Origin: Trachythela sp. YZ-2020
Lineage: Eukaryota; Cnidaria; Anthozoa; Malacalcyonacea; Clavulariidae
DNA: 64,000 nt
Assembly: GCA_016169945.1 (NCBI GenBank)
Contig: JADLSH010000111.1
Coordinates: forward strand, 248,001 to 312,000
Direction of reading: 5' to 3'
A model generated the notes under the pieces. That model made no database searches. It was given only the letters and a program-made list of their open reading frames with translations, and was not told the DNA's origin. Positions 1 through 10,776 of this stretch are shown one piece after another. Each line of letters starts with the position of its first letter. Position 1 is the first letter of the stretch. Made by a program: the position numbers and the translations under genes.

Positions 1-486
1 ACAGAGCGAGTTAGCAGAATTGGCGACCATATTTAAACACCTCTTCTTGTATAACTATATAGTCTTTGTCTTTGCTATTGTGAAATCGAAAGTACTGTAG
101 CTATTATTACCATGTATGTAATAAGATCTGACTGTATTTACTAAATATGGGAAAACCCCTATACTTACCTCGCCCTCTTAGATACTTAATAGGCTTTCAA
201 CAACGTGTATTTAGCACTCTGTTTCTATTGATAAACGAGTTTTTATCATTCCACATTTTCATACATCAAGTGTCGGAATGAAATTTCAGTAATGCATAAA
301 AATTACCAATGTAATCAGCCCCACTGAATGCAGATTTTTGCCATGTCACTATGTAAACCTTATGGTGCCACTTAAACGAAAGGGAAAGCCCCTCTCACCA
401 TAGCATTTGAATAAATTCTAGCCAGTAGCCCAGTATACGTGTGACGGTCTCAGTTTTGTTTCGACCAGCCGCAGCTCTGCTTCGAG
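1..486. other. Upstream region of the first LRAT-like gene
   Basis: No convincing coding sequence is seen in this AT-rich stretch. It ends about 60 bases before the ATG with a C/G-richer segment that could be 5' UTR. No clear TATA box or other core promoter element could be fixed. If the aquaporin's missing 5' exons lie upstream of the LRAT-like gene, they would be in or beyond this stretch, but no aquaporin-like segment was found here. Confidence 0.4.
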
Positions 487-3191
487 ATGGCTTCCAGTAA
501 GACTTTGAATGACAATGTTTGGAAAGATATTAAGAAAGGTAATAGCAAGAAGCAGAGAGAATTACTAGAATGGCAATTACAAGCAAGAGAGCCGATCTAC
601 AAATTCTCAGATATGAAAATTGGCGATCATTTGGTCAAGAAAAAATCGGTCGGTGGAAAGGTGTTGTATTACCATCATTTTCTTTGCACCGGATCGGAAG
701 GGGAAGGCCGACCAACGATTACTCACTATTCCAACACTGCAACCAACGCGTTTCGACAGATTTTTGATACCTTATCTTTCGGTTCTGGGTCTGCTTTTGG
801 ACAACTTGGCATTATTCAGGACGTTACATTACCGCATAATGATTTTATCGGAAGCGAAAGTGAATTACAAGAGAAAGGGGCGGGAGTCGAAAGGGTTGTC
901 TGGCCAGATGAATTGAGACGCTTTCCTGTAGAAGAGGTAAATGTTTTTCTACATACACAATTTTATATCTCCCATATTAATGCAAGTTGGCTATTTGAAA
1001 CAAAACTAATAATTAAAAAAGCTAACACATCGGGATTTCCCCATTCCCTATTTCGGGCAGCAGAAAATGTAGCTAAATAGTAACTATTTTCCCAACGCAG
1101 TATACATTTGGTTCTTATTTATCAAGACCTATTAACCTAGCATCTCAAAAAAGTATAACACTCAAAACACTCGCAAAAACACCTAGCGAGATCATAGATT
1201 AACATCGCTAAAATATTCAGTTTGATGTTCAACTAATATAACAATCAAATAATGAAAACAATAATAACGATGTATAGCACTCAGAGACTGCATACCATCG
1301 CCAGCGGGTTGTTTTATTGCATTTTCAATCTACATTATATTGCTTTGTATATTCCCAAAGACCTGACAGTATATGTTGGCCTATAAGCAAATCTTCCACG
1401 AACGTTTACGATATTTTGTTACGATACAGTTAAATAAATTGATGACAGAATATTGAGTATCATGCATAAATTATGCACGCATTGTGCATTTAGCCTTTTT
1501 TCTGCATCCAATTCTCATCTATGCAAATTTAGTCCTATGGCTATCAGCTCCGAGGGATGTATTACTTCAAAAATCCTCGTACGCTTTCTCAGAAATAAAA
1601 AAATCCAGAAATCCTGTCAAAATTTGTCGTACAATTCCCATCATAATCGAAAAATCTTACCAAAAATCTGGAAATCGAGCCAAAATCTCCTTTAAAATCT
1701 ACAAAAAATTTCACAAAAAAATCCAAAAATTCCTTGGATATAACAGGGATTTTGAAATCGCAAAAATCCTCCTACGCTTTTTTTCAGAGCAATACACTCA
1801 TCGATTAGCTCTACTTTGGTTTTAAACTGCTCTATAGACTATACCTAACCGGGCTCGCCTCCTTCGCCTCGCCCGCCTTTTGGGTGTTCTGCCGCGGGTT
1901 GATCGTTTGCCACGCAGGCTAGCCATAGGTGAAATATGACTCTGCCTCATTGCATGCTTTAGGGTTTGTAGGACCAAACTACATGAAAAACATAACAAGA
2001 ACTTCGACGTTTCGAGCGAAGGCCCTTCGTCTGGAAGTTAGCAGCTGAAGGCCCTTCCGGCCTCTGGAAGTTAGTGGAATTTATATACCTATAATACCTG
2101 AAGCACGATAACATGCAAAAGTTAGATTATACCTTTTTATACACCCTGTACGTGAAAGATGTGACTTTGCGGATTAGCCCCAAGTTCTTCAACTAAATCC
2201 TTATTTCAACTCTCTTAAAAGGTCATTAAACGAGCAAGGAAAAGAAGTGATGAAAAGTACTATAATTTGGCAAAAAATAATTGTGAATCCTTTGTGATGT
2301 GGTGTTTATGTGGCTTAAATATCAGTCTACAATCTACACCTTGGGTTCTCTCCCTCACTGAGATTGCAAGTGGTGTTGCTAGGACAATCTTCCAAGGATT
2401 GCAGCAAGTACCGAAAGTGGTTACGGAGTGTGTTGAAAAAGGTGTGGGTTACAGCGCGTTCGGGAATTCGATTGGTATAGAAGGAACAGAAGGCATTTCA
2501 GGTCTGTATTACCGTAAATTCTAAGGGCTTATCTATTTAGGTACATTCTGGGTTGGGCCTTGTTGCAGGAGGGGGTTTAAACGAAAGGCGTGGGGGGGGG
2601 GCATCCCTTATGAAATCCAAACATTCCACGAAAATTCCCACAGATTTCTTTCAAGGTCCCAACTATCAAAGAATATGTCAAAAACGTTTTGTGACATTTC
2701 CAAATCCATGAAAATTTGATAAAAAATTCCAAACCCCGAATTATAATCATATATTGAAGTAATATACCCACGGTTTAGCTCGAAATTTCAATCAACGAAA
2801 AATTTTTACCCTTTCAGGACTTGGTTCAATCTTTGGAGTGGTTTCCATAGTACTTATCGAAATAGCTACTGCAGCATATAGCATTTACGAAGCCAAACAG
2901 AAATGGGATAAAGGAGCATTGGTAAAATCCAGAGAAGGATTTATTAAGGAAGTTATAGACGCGGTGCTGTTGGCTTTGTCTCGCTCGGGTTTTAGTATTG
3001 GAGGAATGTTCCTTGGTCAATGTATCATCCCCATTCCCTTTGTTGGCAGTTTCATTGGGCTGTTGATTGGAACGTTGGTTGGACACTTTGCAGGAAAGGG
3101 AATCTCAGAGGCCTGTTCAAAGTATCTCGCTTCTGCTGTGGATAAACATACAGGGGAACAAAAAAAGTGGATTAAGCCAGACATTTGTTGA
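487..3191 (+). CDS. LRAT-domain (NlpC/P60-like) protein, three exons
   Basis: I infer three exons: 487-936, 2222-2501 and 2818-3191. Introns are GT-AG, phases 0 and 1, giving a 367-residue protein. Residues about 40-185 form an LRAT-type domain: GDHLVKKKS holds His48, YYHHFLC holds His63/64, and NNCESFV supplies the nucleophile-like Cys171, as in the NCEHF motif of the family. Family members are acyltransferases, phospholipases or noncatalytic relatives acting at membranes; the substrate here is unknown. After the domain, residues about 215-350 are hydrophobic and glycine-rich, with GQCIIPIPFVGSFIG and regularly spaced glycines, suggesting membrane insertion. Both junctions are confirmed by alignment with the uninterrupted paralogue at 10777-11967. 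Reading on past either splice site gives a tail with no counterpart in the paralogue. No poly(A) site was assigned. Confidence 0.85.
937..2221 (+). other. Intron 1 of the first LRAT-like gene
   Basis: This is a 1,285-base intron with donor gtaaat after GAAGAG and acceptor ttaaaag before GTCATTAAACG. It contains an imperfect internal repetition of AAAATC-type words at about 1565-1780, which opens short reading frames with no recognisable protein. A GC-richer stretch near 1998-2070 carries two diverged copies of gaaggccctt followed by ctggaagttag, looking like a scrap of a dispersed repeat. Confidence 0.7.
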
Positions 3192-3361
3192 GGGACAAAC
3201 TGATCACCTTTCTAACATTTTATGGTAGAAGGTTATTACCCAAGATACTTAATTAATTCATGTTTTCGCTCGCTACTCTGGTTTAAGTAAATGAATGCAA
3301 ATTCCTGTCGAATTGCAACAGATCATCAGGCTACCTCCACCACAGGCGTTTCATTAATTGA

Positions 3362-3484
3362 AGCGGGCTGGGAAAATTAGGGAGCGCACGCACGGGCGGC
3401 ATGATAAATGAGGGAATTGCAAAAGAGAAAGAAAAAATTTCTCATGTCGTTCGTGCGTGCCCTCCCTAATTTTTCGCGTGCCCT
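3362..3484. repeat. Foldback (inverted-repeat) element
   Basis: The left arm, with ggaaaattagggagcgcacg, is complemented by the right arm, with cgtgcgtgccctccctaatt, about 60 bases away. The arms have a few mismatches around a short AT-rich loop. The size and form suit a small MITE or foldback repeat between the LRAT-like gene and the aquaporin exons. No clear target-site duplication was fixed. Confidence 0.55.
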
Positions 3485-4129
3485 AAAAGGCCTGTAGAGG
3501 ACGCAGGATCATCAGGGATGATCTGAAATCGCAGTAAGCTCCTTATATATTCTCGAGGGATGACGTCATAGGCCAACCAGGTGGAGATACTCTTGTGGCA
3601 AATAGCTACCGTCACCTCCATTGAAAATATGGAATATCATGTTTACCTTTTTTAAATATCCTTAAATCATAATAGTAATAATAAATTTTGAAGGTGGAAG
3701 ATTCAATTATGTTCTATACTCAGTATGTATACGCACATGCGTGTATCTTTGCTAGCATGGCGAGTGAGCTAAGCAGGGTCCCGGAAGATTTTGAGACATA
3801 AGACCTCTGAAACTCAAGTTTTGACATAAGGAAACATTGCGCAGGGCGCGAGGTTTTTTCAAATTCCTTATCAAGACACCTTATCAAATCCGGCATGCAG
3901 GGAGAAAATCATGCGAACTTGACGATGATTGTCAAACATTGTGCTAAACTGTTTTTTATTCTTCTGGATTTATCCTGCTGACAGACGGACAAACACAAAA
4001 AGAAACGAACAAACAAATAAACAAACAGACCGAGGTGAAACATAACCTCCCGGGAAAGATATGACTAGACATACAAGATTTATGGTGAAACCTATTCACT
4101 AATATTATATTTTATCTTGACATCCCTAG
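3485..4129. other. Noncoding region before the first visible aquaporin exon
   Basis: No exon encoding the usual first two aquaporin membrane segments was found here. A short frame starting with ATG at about 3758 reads only 14 codons. A run of aaac/caaa words occurs near 3990-4030. The stretch ends in the splice acceptor catccctag before 4130, so it is at least partly intron. Confidence 0.5.
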
Positions 4130-7100
4130 GTGCTCATATCAATCCAGCGGTGACTCTAGCGTTCGCATCAGTCCAAAGGTTTCCCCTATGGAAGGTTCCG
4201 ATATACATAATATCTCAGATGTTGGGAGGAATTATATCTGCCGCTTTTGTCTACGCTATATACTACGGTATGTATAGCAAATATATAACTATATATATCG
4301 ATATGCTGTACCGCAAAGTGTATGCGTTACATGCACCTTACAATTCCCTCACTGACCGGCTACAAAGTGGACTGAATAACGCAACCGGTTCATCGTCTTG
4401 TATGCGCTATGCGTATTGTATTTTCGTCCAACCAATCAATACCAACAGTCAGTGGCGTAGGGAGGGAGGGCAGGAGGGTCATAGGGGGCACGTACCCCTC
4501 CAAGTTTTTTTCAAAGTTCTCTTCTCTACGGTTGAATCAACAGGAAAAGCGCCTTCTTCTAATAGAAGAGGTGCCCTTAAGACGAAATGCCCCTCCAACT
4601 TGAATGTAAGGGGGAAATACCTCCATTTCTTAACCGTCTATTCTGTAATACGATGTATTACGTCATTATAAATGCAATGTATTACGCCATTATTTAGATG
4701 CAATTGAGAACTTTGATCATGGAACTCGACAAGTTCTCGGACCTCAAGGCACGGGGGGAATTTTTGCAACATATCCGAAAGAATTTGTGAGCAATATGAC
4801 AGGGTTTTGGGATCAGGTATTGCAGATTAAAATATTTAAATGTAATATTAGCACTCGCGTGTAGGTGGCTTTAATAGTATGAAAATTGTTAAATTGCCAA
4901 TAGGAAGCGAATCTGTTTACCGTCGTTAACGGAGGAATTCTTTGGTGTTCCGTGCTTTATTTCCTATACCACTTTTGTCGTGCGTCATTTTTTTCGTAAG
5001 AGTGGCCCTTCAAAATGTTCTTTAGTATGTTTTTCTGGCTTCGTTAACAAGCTAGGATTCTATTAAATTGCAGACATAAATTAAGACAAGGCTAGAAAGG
5101 CGTACTATGCAAACTACTTACATTGGTGTACATTGTAAAAGCGATGTACTGGATTCGAGGTGGCCTCACCGAGATTTCGATTTCCATTGCCTAGGATAAA
5201 CCGGGCTGGATATTTCCCATAAACAATTACATTGTTGTTGGCCCACACGGGCTGAGTGTGAATGCTCTGTTTACACAAATATGTTGTAAAGGACATTTTA
5301 TCCACAGATTCCGAATTTAAAAAGGCACTGTGGGTTATACCGTGAATGCCCAAAGCAAAAGCTGACAAATGAAGCCAAAACCCGACCCTGCTAACACTTG
5401 ACCAGACCTTTATATGTTAAGATATTATAAAAACCGAATTCAATAATTGTTTTATTATACGCTACATAATTGGTATTATACTCCTACAATGAACTACAAT
5501 TGAACACATATTTCGAGTGTGTCAATAAAGGAGGCTTACAATATATTTTTCAATAAACAGCAATGTTTTGGAGCATAACTCTATCTAGTCAGGTTATTAC
5601 CTCTTCCAGGTAATGTTTTCACCTGGATTTGTTGGTGTGTTTGTTTGTCAGTGAGCACGATAACAAACAAATCAACATTTTAATACGAAAATTTCTGGAG
5701 CTAATGGCCATAGGCCAAGATAAACCGATCGAATTTTCGTTCAATTTGGATGAAAAATTTACAAAAGTTGCCTTGGTTTCCCAGGCTGAAAAACATTGAA
5801 TCCGTAGTGTATTTATGCATGAATACTTGACTTGATGTAACACTATGCAGTCTCTGAATGACTCTAGCAACAATTTAACACATACCTTTTCAACAGTTCT
5901 TCAGTACTGCAATGTTGGTCGCACTTATATTCGCCGTAGTCGACAAAAAGAACGGCAGTAAACCCAGCTCAGGTCTGGCTCCTCTCATCATTGGTTTTAT
6001 CGTATTTTTGATCGGGATGACATTCGGATATAACTGTGGTTACGCAATCAACCCAGCCAGGGATCTGGGACCTAGGATATTCACCGCCATGGCTGGCTGG
6101 GGAAGTGAAGTATTCACGTAAGAAATAATAATAATATTCTATTTATACTGGGTAGCTCTATATCAGTTCTAAACTGTTCTACCTAGAGATCAAATGACAG
6201 CCGTCGCCTTTTAGTCCAGTTTTACTATAGGAGGACACCTAATTGTATGCGTACTTGATATGGATAAACTAAACCAACGATATGACCTCGACCAGCAAGA
6301 TAACTCGAAAATTATTATACACGAAAATTGGGGGAACTAATGGGCATACGCATAGTTATTAGAATATACAAGGTTCGGAAACTCGTTGCAAATACAACAG
6401 AACTCATTATCTATGTTTTTGTCTAGCTTTATGCAAAAAATGGTCGTTTCATCGTCACGTGTGTATTGTATTTTCGCTTAACCAACCAATAGCAACGTTT
6501 AAATTGACCATTGTGTGACATCACAGATAGGTAATTGAACCAAAACATTACTATTACCATTTTTTGCATCAACCTAGACAAAAGCGAGGATGAGTTTTAC
6601 TATATTACCATTGAGCTTCCTAACGTTGTATTCTATTGACTATGGCATAGGCAAAGCCAAGGGACAAATGAATTACATTTTCGCTCAATTTGGATGAAAA
6701 CTCCTGTCGAAAGGCACTAACTCAGTATGCCACCAAGCTGCCACTGGCTTTGTTAAGGTTTTCTAATTCTATTTATTTTCACTGATCAAATGTGTTTGAC
6801 TAAGTGAAATATGATGGCAGATAAGCACGGGTGGCAGACGTGGTTAGCGCGCTGCCCCTTACCTCGGAGTTACCTATATAGCAGGTTGAGGGTAGGGATT
6901 TACTTCGGTTGGGTTAATTTCCCTGTGCTTGATGAACTCATGCAAGTTGAGATTGGTTGGTTCTCTCCTGTGCTTCGAGGGTTATAAACTAACCTTTAGG
7001 CATTAACCATAACTAACGCTCGGAGACCTTTGTCAATTGGATTGTAATATCTGTTAAGGCTTTCCGTCCACCTCAGAGTGGTAACACAATAAACTAAACT

Positions 7101-7321
7101 AGAATAACTGGTACTTAAACTTGTATTACAGAGCACACGATCATTGGGCGTGGATCCCACCAATAGCGTGCAGTCTGGGAGGCATAACTGGAGCCTATCT
7201 GTATATTTTCACTGTGGAAATTCATCGAGAGCCAGAGATTTCTGATGATCATGCGGATATGAATAATGAAAGAATTGGCATGGAAGCCAGTCAGGTACAA
7301 CAAGATTATGGCGTTGTTTAA
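4130..7321 (+). CDS. Aquaglyceroporin (AQP3/7/9/10-like), 3' four exons
   Basis: Four exons are supported: 4130-4267, 4698-4816, 5897-6117 and 7132-7321, with GT-AG introns and matching phases (1, 0 and 2). The protein is a major intrinsic protein channel passing water and glycerol across a membrane. The first pore motif is GAHINPAVT. GIFATYP is typical of the glyceroporin branch. The second pore motif is NPARDLGPR, whose Asp after NPAR marks glycerol-conducting members. After the last membrane segment (ITGAYLYIFTVEI) the tail is short and acidic, ending in DYGVV before TAA. The N-terminal half-repeat before the first NPA (two membrane segments) is missing. Its exons may lie upstream of the window or across the LRAT-like gene, or the locus may be 5'-truncated. 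Confidence 0.88.
5122..5361 (-). CDS. Candidate internal exon of an unrecognised gene
   Basis: On the minus strand an open stretch of 240 bases is bounded by a good acceptor (tttgtcag before CTTTTGC) and a consensus donor (CCAAT then gtaagt). Both ends are phase 1, so the exon is symmetric and frame-preserving, a pattern common for shuffled extracellular modules. The translation includes FALGIHGITHSAF and VIVYGKYPARFILGNGN. I do not recognise the family. It lies antisense within the third visible aquaporin intron, and no partner exons were found nearby. It could equally be a chance open frame or a transposon remnant. Confidence 0.3.
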
Positions 7322-7898
7322 GACGATATGGGCCAAATGAGCATTAAGAGCTTTGCTTAATTATGCGGTGTATATGTTGTAGTAAGGGGCGGACCATTAG
7401 AAAAGTGATGGGGGTGGGGGGGACAAAATGCCAACTCAAATTCGCGAGAAAAAAATTCCTACAGTGCGAAGTAAAAAATAGCTCTAAATCAATTTGTTTT
7501 AAATCGGGCCAAGCTCGATTTTTATCGTGCAAAGAATATTAAATCTCTGGCAAGTATGAATATATTATTGTTTTATATTGGAACGATGTCGTTGTATCTC
7601 CAGTAGTTTTGACCCTAGCCATCCACAAAGTACCCAAATCCTTAGCCCAAAGTTCCCTAAATTTCCCTGATTAAGAACTGCTTTTTTTCTTTAAGTCCTA
7701 TAAAATAAATTATAAAAAGTTTGGCTTAATTAATACACTAAAAACAGATTACAGCTTTACACATTCAAACGAAGACATGCCACATTTAGAATACAAGTGG
7801 GGGGTTGTCGTAACCATGGGCAGGGGACAACATTCACAACAATCACAATTGAGTGATATAAAATTTGTTTAACTTTATTAAAGTGATTTTGAACAAAC
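7322..7898. other. 3' flank of the aquaporin gene
   Basis: This probably holds the aquaporin 3' UTR. An ATAAAATAAATTATA stretch at about 7697-7712 is a possible poly(A) signal region. G-rich text near 7405-7425 (gatgggggtgggggggac) looks like a scrap of a dispersed repeat. No coding sequence is supported. Confidence 0.4.
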
Positions 7899-8136
7899 CT
7901 TCCTTTATCATGACTTCTGTGACATCACCACTATCTTTTAAAGTACTTTCAATTTCTCTCCTGCATAATGCCGTCTTCTCCTGGGCAAGTCTAAAGGCAT
8001 CTTCATGGCTTTCCATATATTTGCACAAAGGGGCATACATGGACTTTTTTGGTTCTGACTCTTGCTCTAAGACCACTGCCACCTCTGGGTACCGCTGCTT
8101 GGCGATTTTTAACAAACCATGGACACTGCATCTCAA
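7899..8136 (-). CDS. Candidate exon, unrecognised acidic/helical protein fragment
   Basis: On the minus strand an open segment runs from tttgag/ATGCAG to a possible donor GAAG/gtttgt. It includes KQRYPEVAVVLEQESEPKK and EKTALCRREIESTLKDSGD. The composition is protein-like (charged, helical) and unlike its AT-rich surroundings. The family is not recognised. It sits directly beside a foldback repeat, so it could be a fragment of a mobile element gene. No neighbouring exons were found. Confidence 0.3.
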
Positions 8137-8177
8137 ATAGTATGTTGTCCAAATGAGACGTTTTTGAAGCCGTTCAA

Positions 8178-8272
8178 TAAACTCGCCGAACGTGTTTTAT
8201 TAGGTCTCATACCACTCGCGCTGCGCGCTCGTGGTTTTAAACCTAATAAAATACTCCTGCTCGTTTATTAAA
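8178..8272. repeat. Imperfect palindrome (foldback repeat)
   Basis: The arms aataaactcgccgaacgtg and its counterpart ending in ctcctgctcgtttatt enclose ttttattaggt and acctaataaaa, with a CG-rich centre ctcgcgctgcgcgctcg. The whole forms a hairpin of about 95 bases with several mismatches, typical of a small MITE. Confidence 0.5.
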
Positions 8273-10776
8273 CAGTATATAAAAAATCACTATACACTTT
8301 ATAAAAACTACAGGGTAGCAAAAATACTCAACCATTTCTGCAAAGAAAGGGAAAAAATATTCTGGATTGAACCCACTGACAAGAAACAGAACATAAATAT
8401 ATTTTGGCCTTAGAGGAGCCCCCTAATAAACGCAACTGGCATTGAATGAACTTATATCAATATTCCTCTATATTTGTACAGAATAATACATTTTGTAATA
8501 TTTTCCTTTTTGTAGAACTGACAACACCTTTTTGAACAAAAACATATTGTTGACCAAACGAAGTTATCTATTTTTCTATGCAAAGCAACGTAAACTTGAT
8601 CTATATTTTCATAAAGAGATTGTATGCATGATTATAATTTTAAGAAGACTGGCATCCAAGATTAATGAGGATTTTATGTATTTTTTTTCACTATATATAT
8701 TGGTTAAATTTCAGTGAATATCTTAAATATAACAAAGAGCGCCTGAAAAGTGTACTGTACAATACATTCAAAAATAGGATGTCTGCATGCAGTGTATCTC
8801 TAAATCTTTATAAATATACTAGGTTACCTGAAATGTAGTAAATGCCGCCTTTTTCTTCGTACACACACCAACCAACCTATACAACTTCCCTTACGTTTAC
8901 ATTCCAACTTGTTTATTAATTAGATAATACTAAAGTTCCTCATTGCTTTTATAGTTTGTATTTCCTGTTATTCACCAGTTTTGTAAATGTTCCTGATTAC
9001 CTATCTGCGATTATAACATTATTAACATGCATATACATATTTATTTAATATACTATATTATTCTATTCTATAACAAGATTGAATTGTTCTGCTTTGTACT
9101 AACACCGGAACATACAGTCACTGAACTGAACGGTAAATTGTTAGAATAAGAAATATGTCTTCGTAGTCGTAGATATATTATCCTATGCCAGGTTGTTCAT
9201 GCTTCTTTTCCACAGCAACCACATTATTCTTTGCAGTATAGTACACGGTTGCTTCAACTGTCAACATTTCGATAATAATAGGTAGCATAACACCACCGAA
9301 ATGTTTCGCCGCAATATATTCTCAGTAGGTCACATTTATAATCTCACTGATTTTTCTGCGCAGACGATAGGCACGGTTTATTTTGCTACGAAGTCATGCG
9401 AAACACTATCTTTCCTCTCGCGAAAATGTATTGCTCTTACAACTTACGTACAGACGTTGTAATGCGCCCAGTTGTGAGTCCCCAATGAGTAGGTTATTTT
9501 GCTATCTTCGAAGCACTGAGTGCAATTTCAATTTGGCGGCCAACTGCCTTGATACATTTGTAGAATATTCTTTGCGCATTGGTACGAGTTAATCCTGCAG
9601 CGATCTTGTTTACACTCTATTGATTATTTTGGATTCTATAGACTATCTTCAGTGTCGCCTTCAAGTGGTCCTTGTAGTGTTTGTACTGGCCGCCGGCGGA
9701 TCGTTGACCCTCTGACAGCTCAGAGTACATACACTACGAGGAAGCCGATTTTCAGGCATACCAGGCCCTTTTTTAACGGATAGGCTGTTGCCCCCCCCCC
9801 CCCCCCAGTAAGCTATTTTAGCCCCCCAGTGAAGGTCCCTTTTGTCCAAAATATAAGCAAAAAGGGGAAAAACTGAGTTTAGAAGAAAGTTATGGTGGGA
9901 TGTATCAAAAATGTTCTGGGGGAGATCCGCCAGACCCCCCTTCATCTTCCCACACCAGTAATACACCACCTACTTGTTACGTCCCCTTCCGATTACGCCC
10001 CCCCCACTAACTATTTCTTAAAAAATACCCTGAGGCATACGGATCACGTGCCCGATCCACCGAAGCTGGCGTGCAGCAAGGATTGTTTCCATAGACATGC
10101 AGTTCAAGTAAACTTCAAGTTCGCAATGCATGCTTCAATTATTTATGAATTAAAACTTCCTATTGCATTATACTTTTTCCTGCCTAATAATTGCCAATAC
10201 TTCTCTAAAAAGAAATAAAATATAGAACAAAAACCGAAAAATGAAAACATCTTGAAAACCCAAGATATGCATGGCCTAAAACAAGACGTAAATTTAAATT
10301 TAAATGGTCATATATTTCGATCCTATTACAGAGTCATCATGAGACCAACTGATTTACAAATAATTATAAAGTAACGCTCTTGATATATAAAGCTTAAACT
10401 TGATATATGTATATTAATTATATTACAAACGGTCAAATGAATCTTTAAATTCAAATTTACGCAAAATTATTTACATTTACTCAACATTTTCGCTTCTATA
10501 CTGATTACTGAAGCTTGTGTATAGTGCTAATCAATTTAATTATAATGAGCGGTATTTCTACTTATATAGTTAGGTGTGTCCCAATTATGTTTCTTTCTTA
10601 TATACTTTATTTCCATGACGAATAATTACGAGGACGAATAATTACGATAAAAGATGTCAAGATTCAATACTAAATTTAACTTCACGTGAGATGATTAATT
10701 TGGGAATGTTTGAAGAAGAGAGCCACGTCATGTTACCAGATTGGTCATGGAAAGAAAGGAAGAAACGACGGATAGA
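8273..10776. other. AT-rich intergenic region
   Basis: No gene is supported. Short open frames have no protein-like composition. Notable low-complexity sites are a pure C run at about 9791-9806 and C-rich text to about 10010. The 9661-9970 part looks like a decayed repeat. The part nearest 10776 probably includes the 3' UTR of the minus-strand LRAT-like gene. Confidence 0.45.

Noticed and set aside
1453..1825. Overlapping open frames in the LRAT-like intron
   Set aside because: They arise from repeated AAAATC words, are Lys/Ser/Asn-biased and lie inside an intron proven by the paralogue.
4117..4671. Long frame continuing past the first aquaporin exon
   Set aside because: Sequence after 4267 leaves aquaporin similarity exactly at a GTATGT donor, and the next exon (4698) restores it in phase.
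7121..7336. Minus-strand frame over the last aquaporin exon
   Set aside because: It is the shadow of the plus-strand exon, which has clear channel homology and a matching splice phase.
9661..10218. Short proline-rich frames around the C run
   Set aside because: These are compositional artefacts of C/G-rich repeat sequence, with no motif on either strand.
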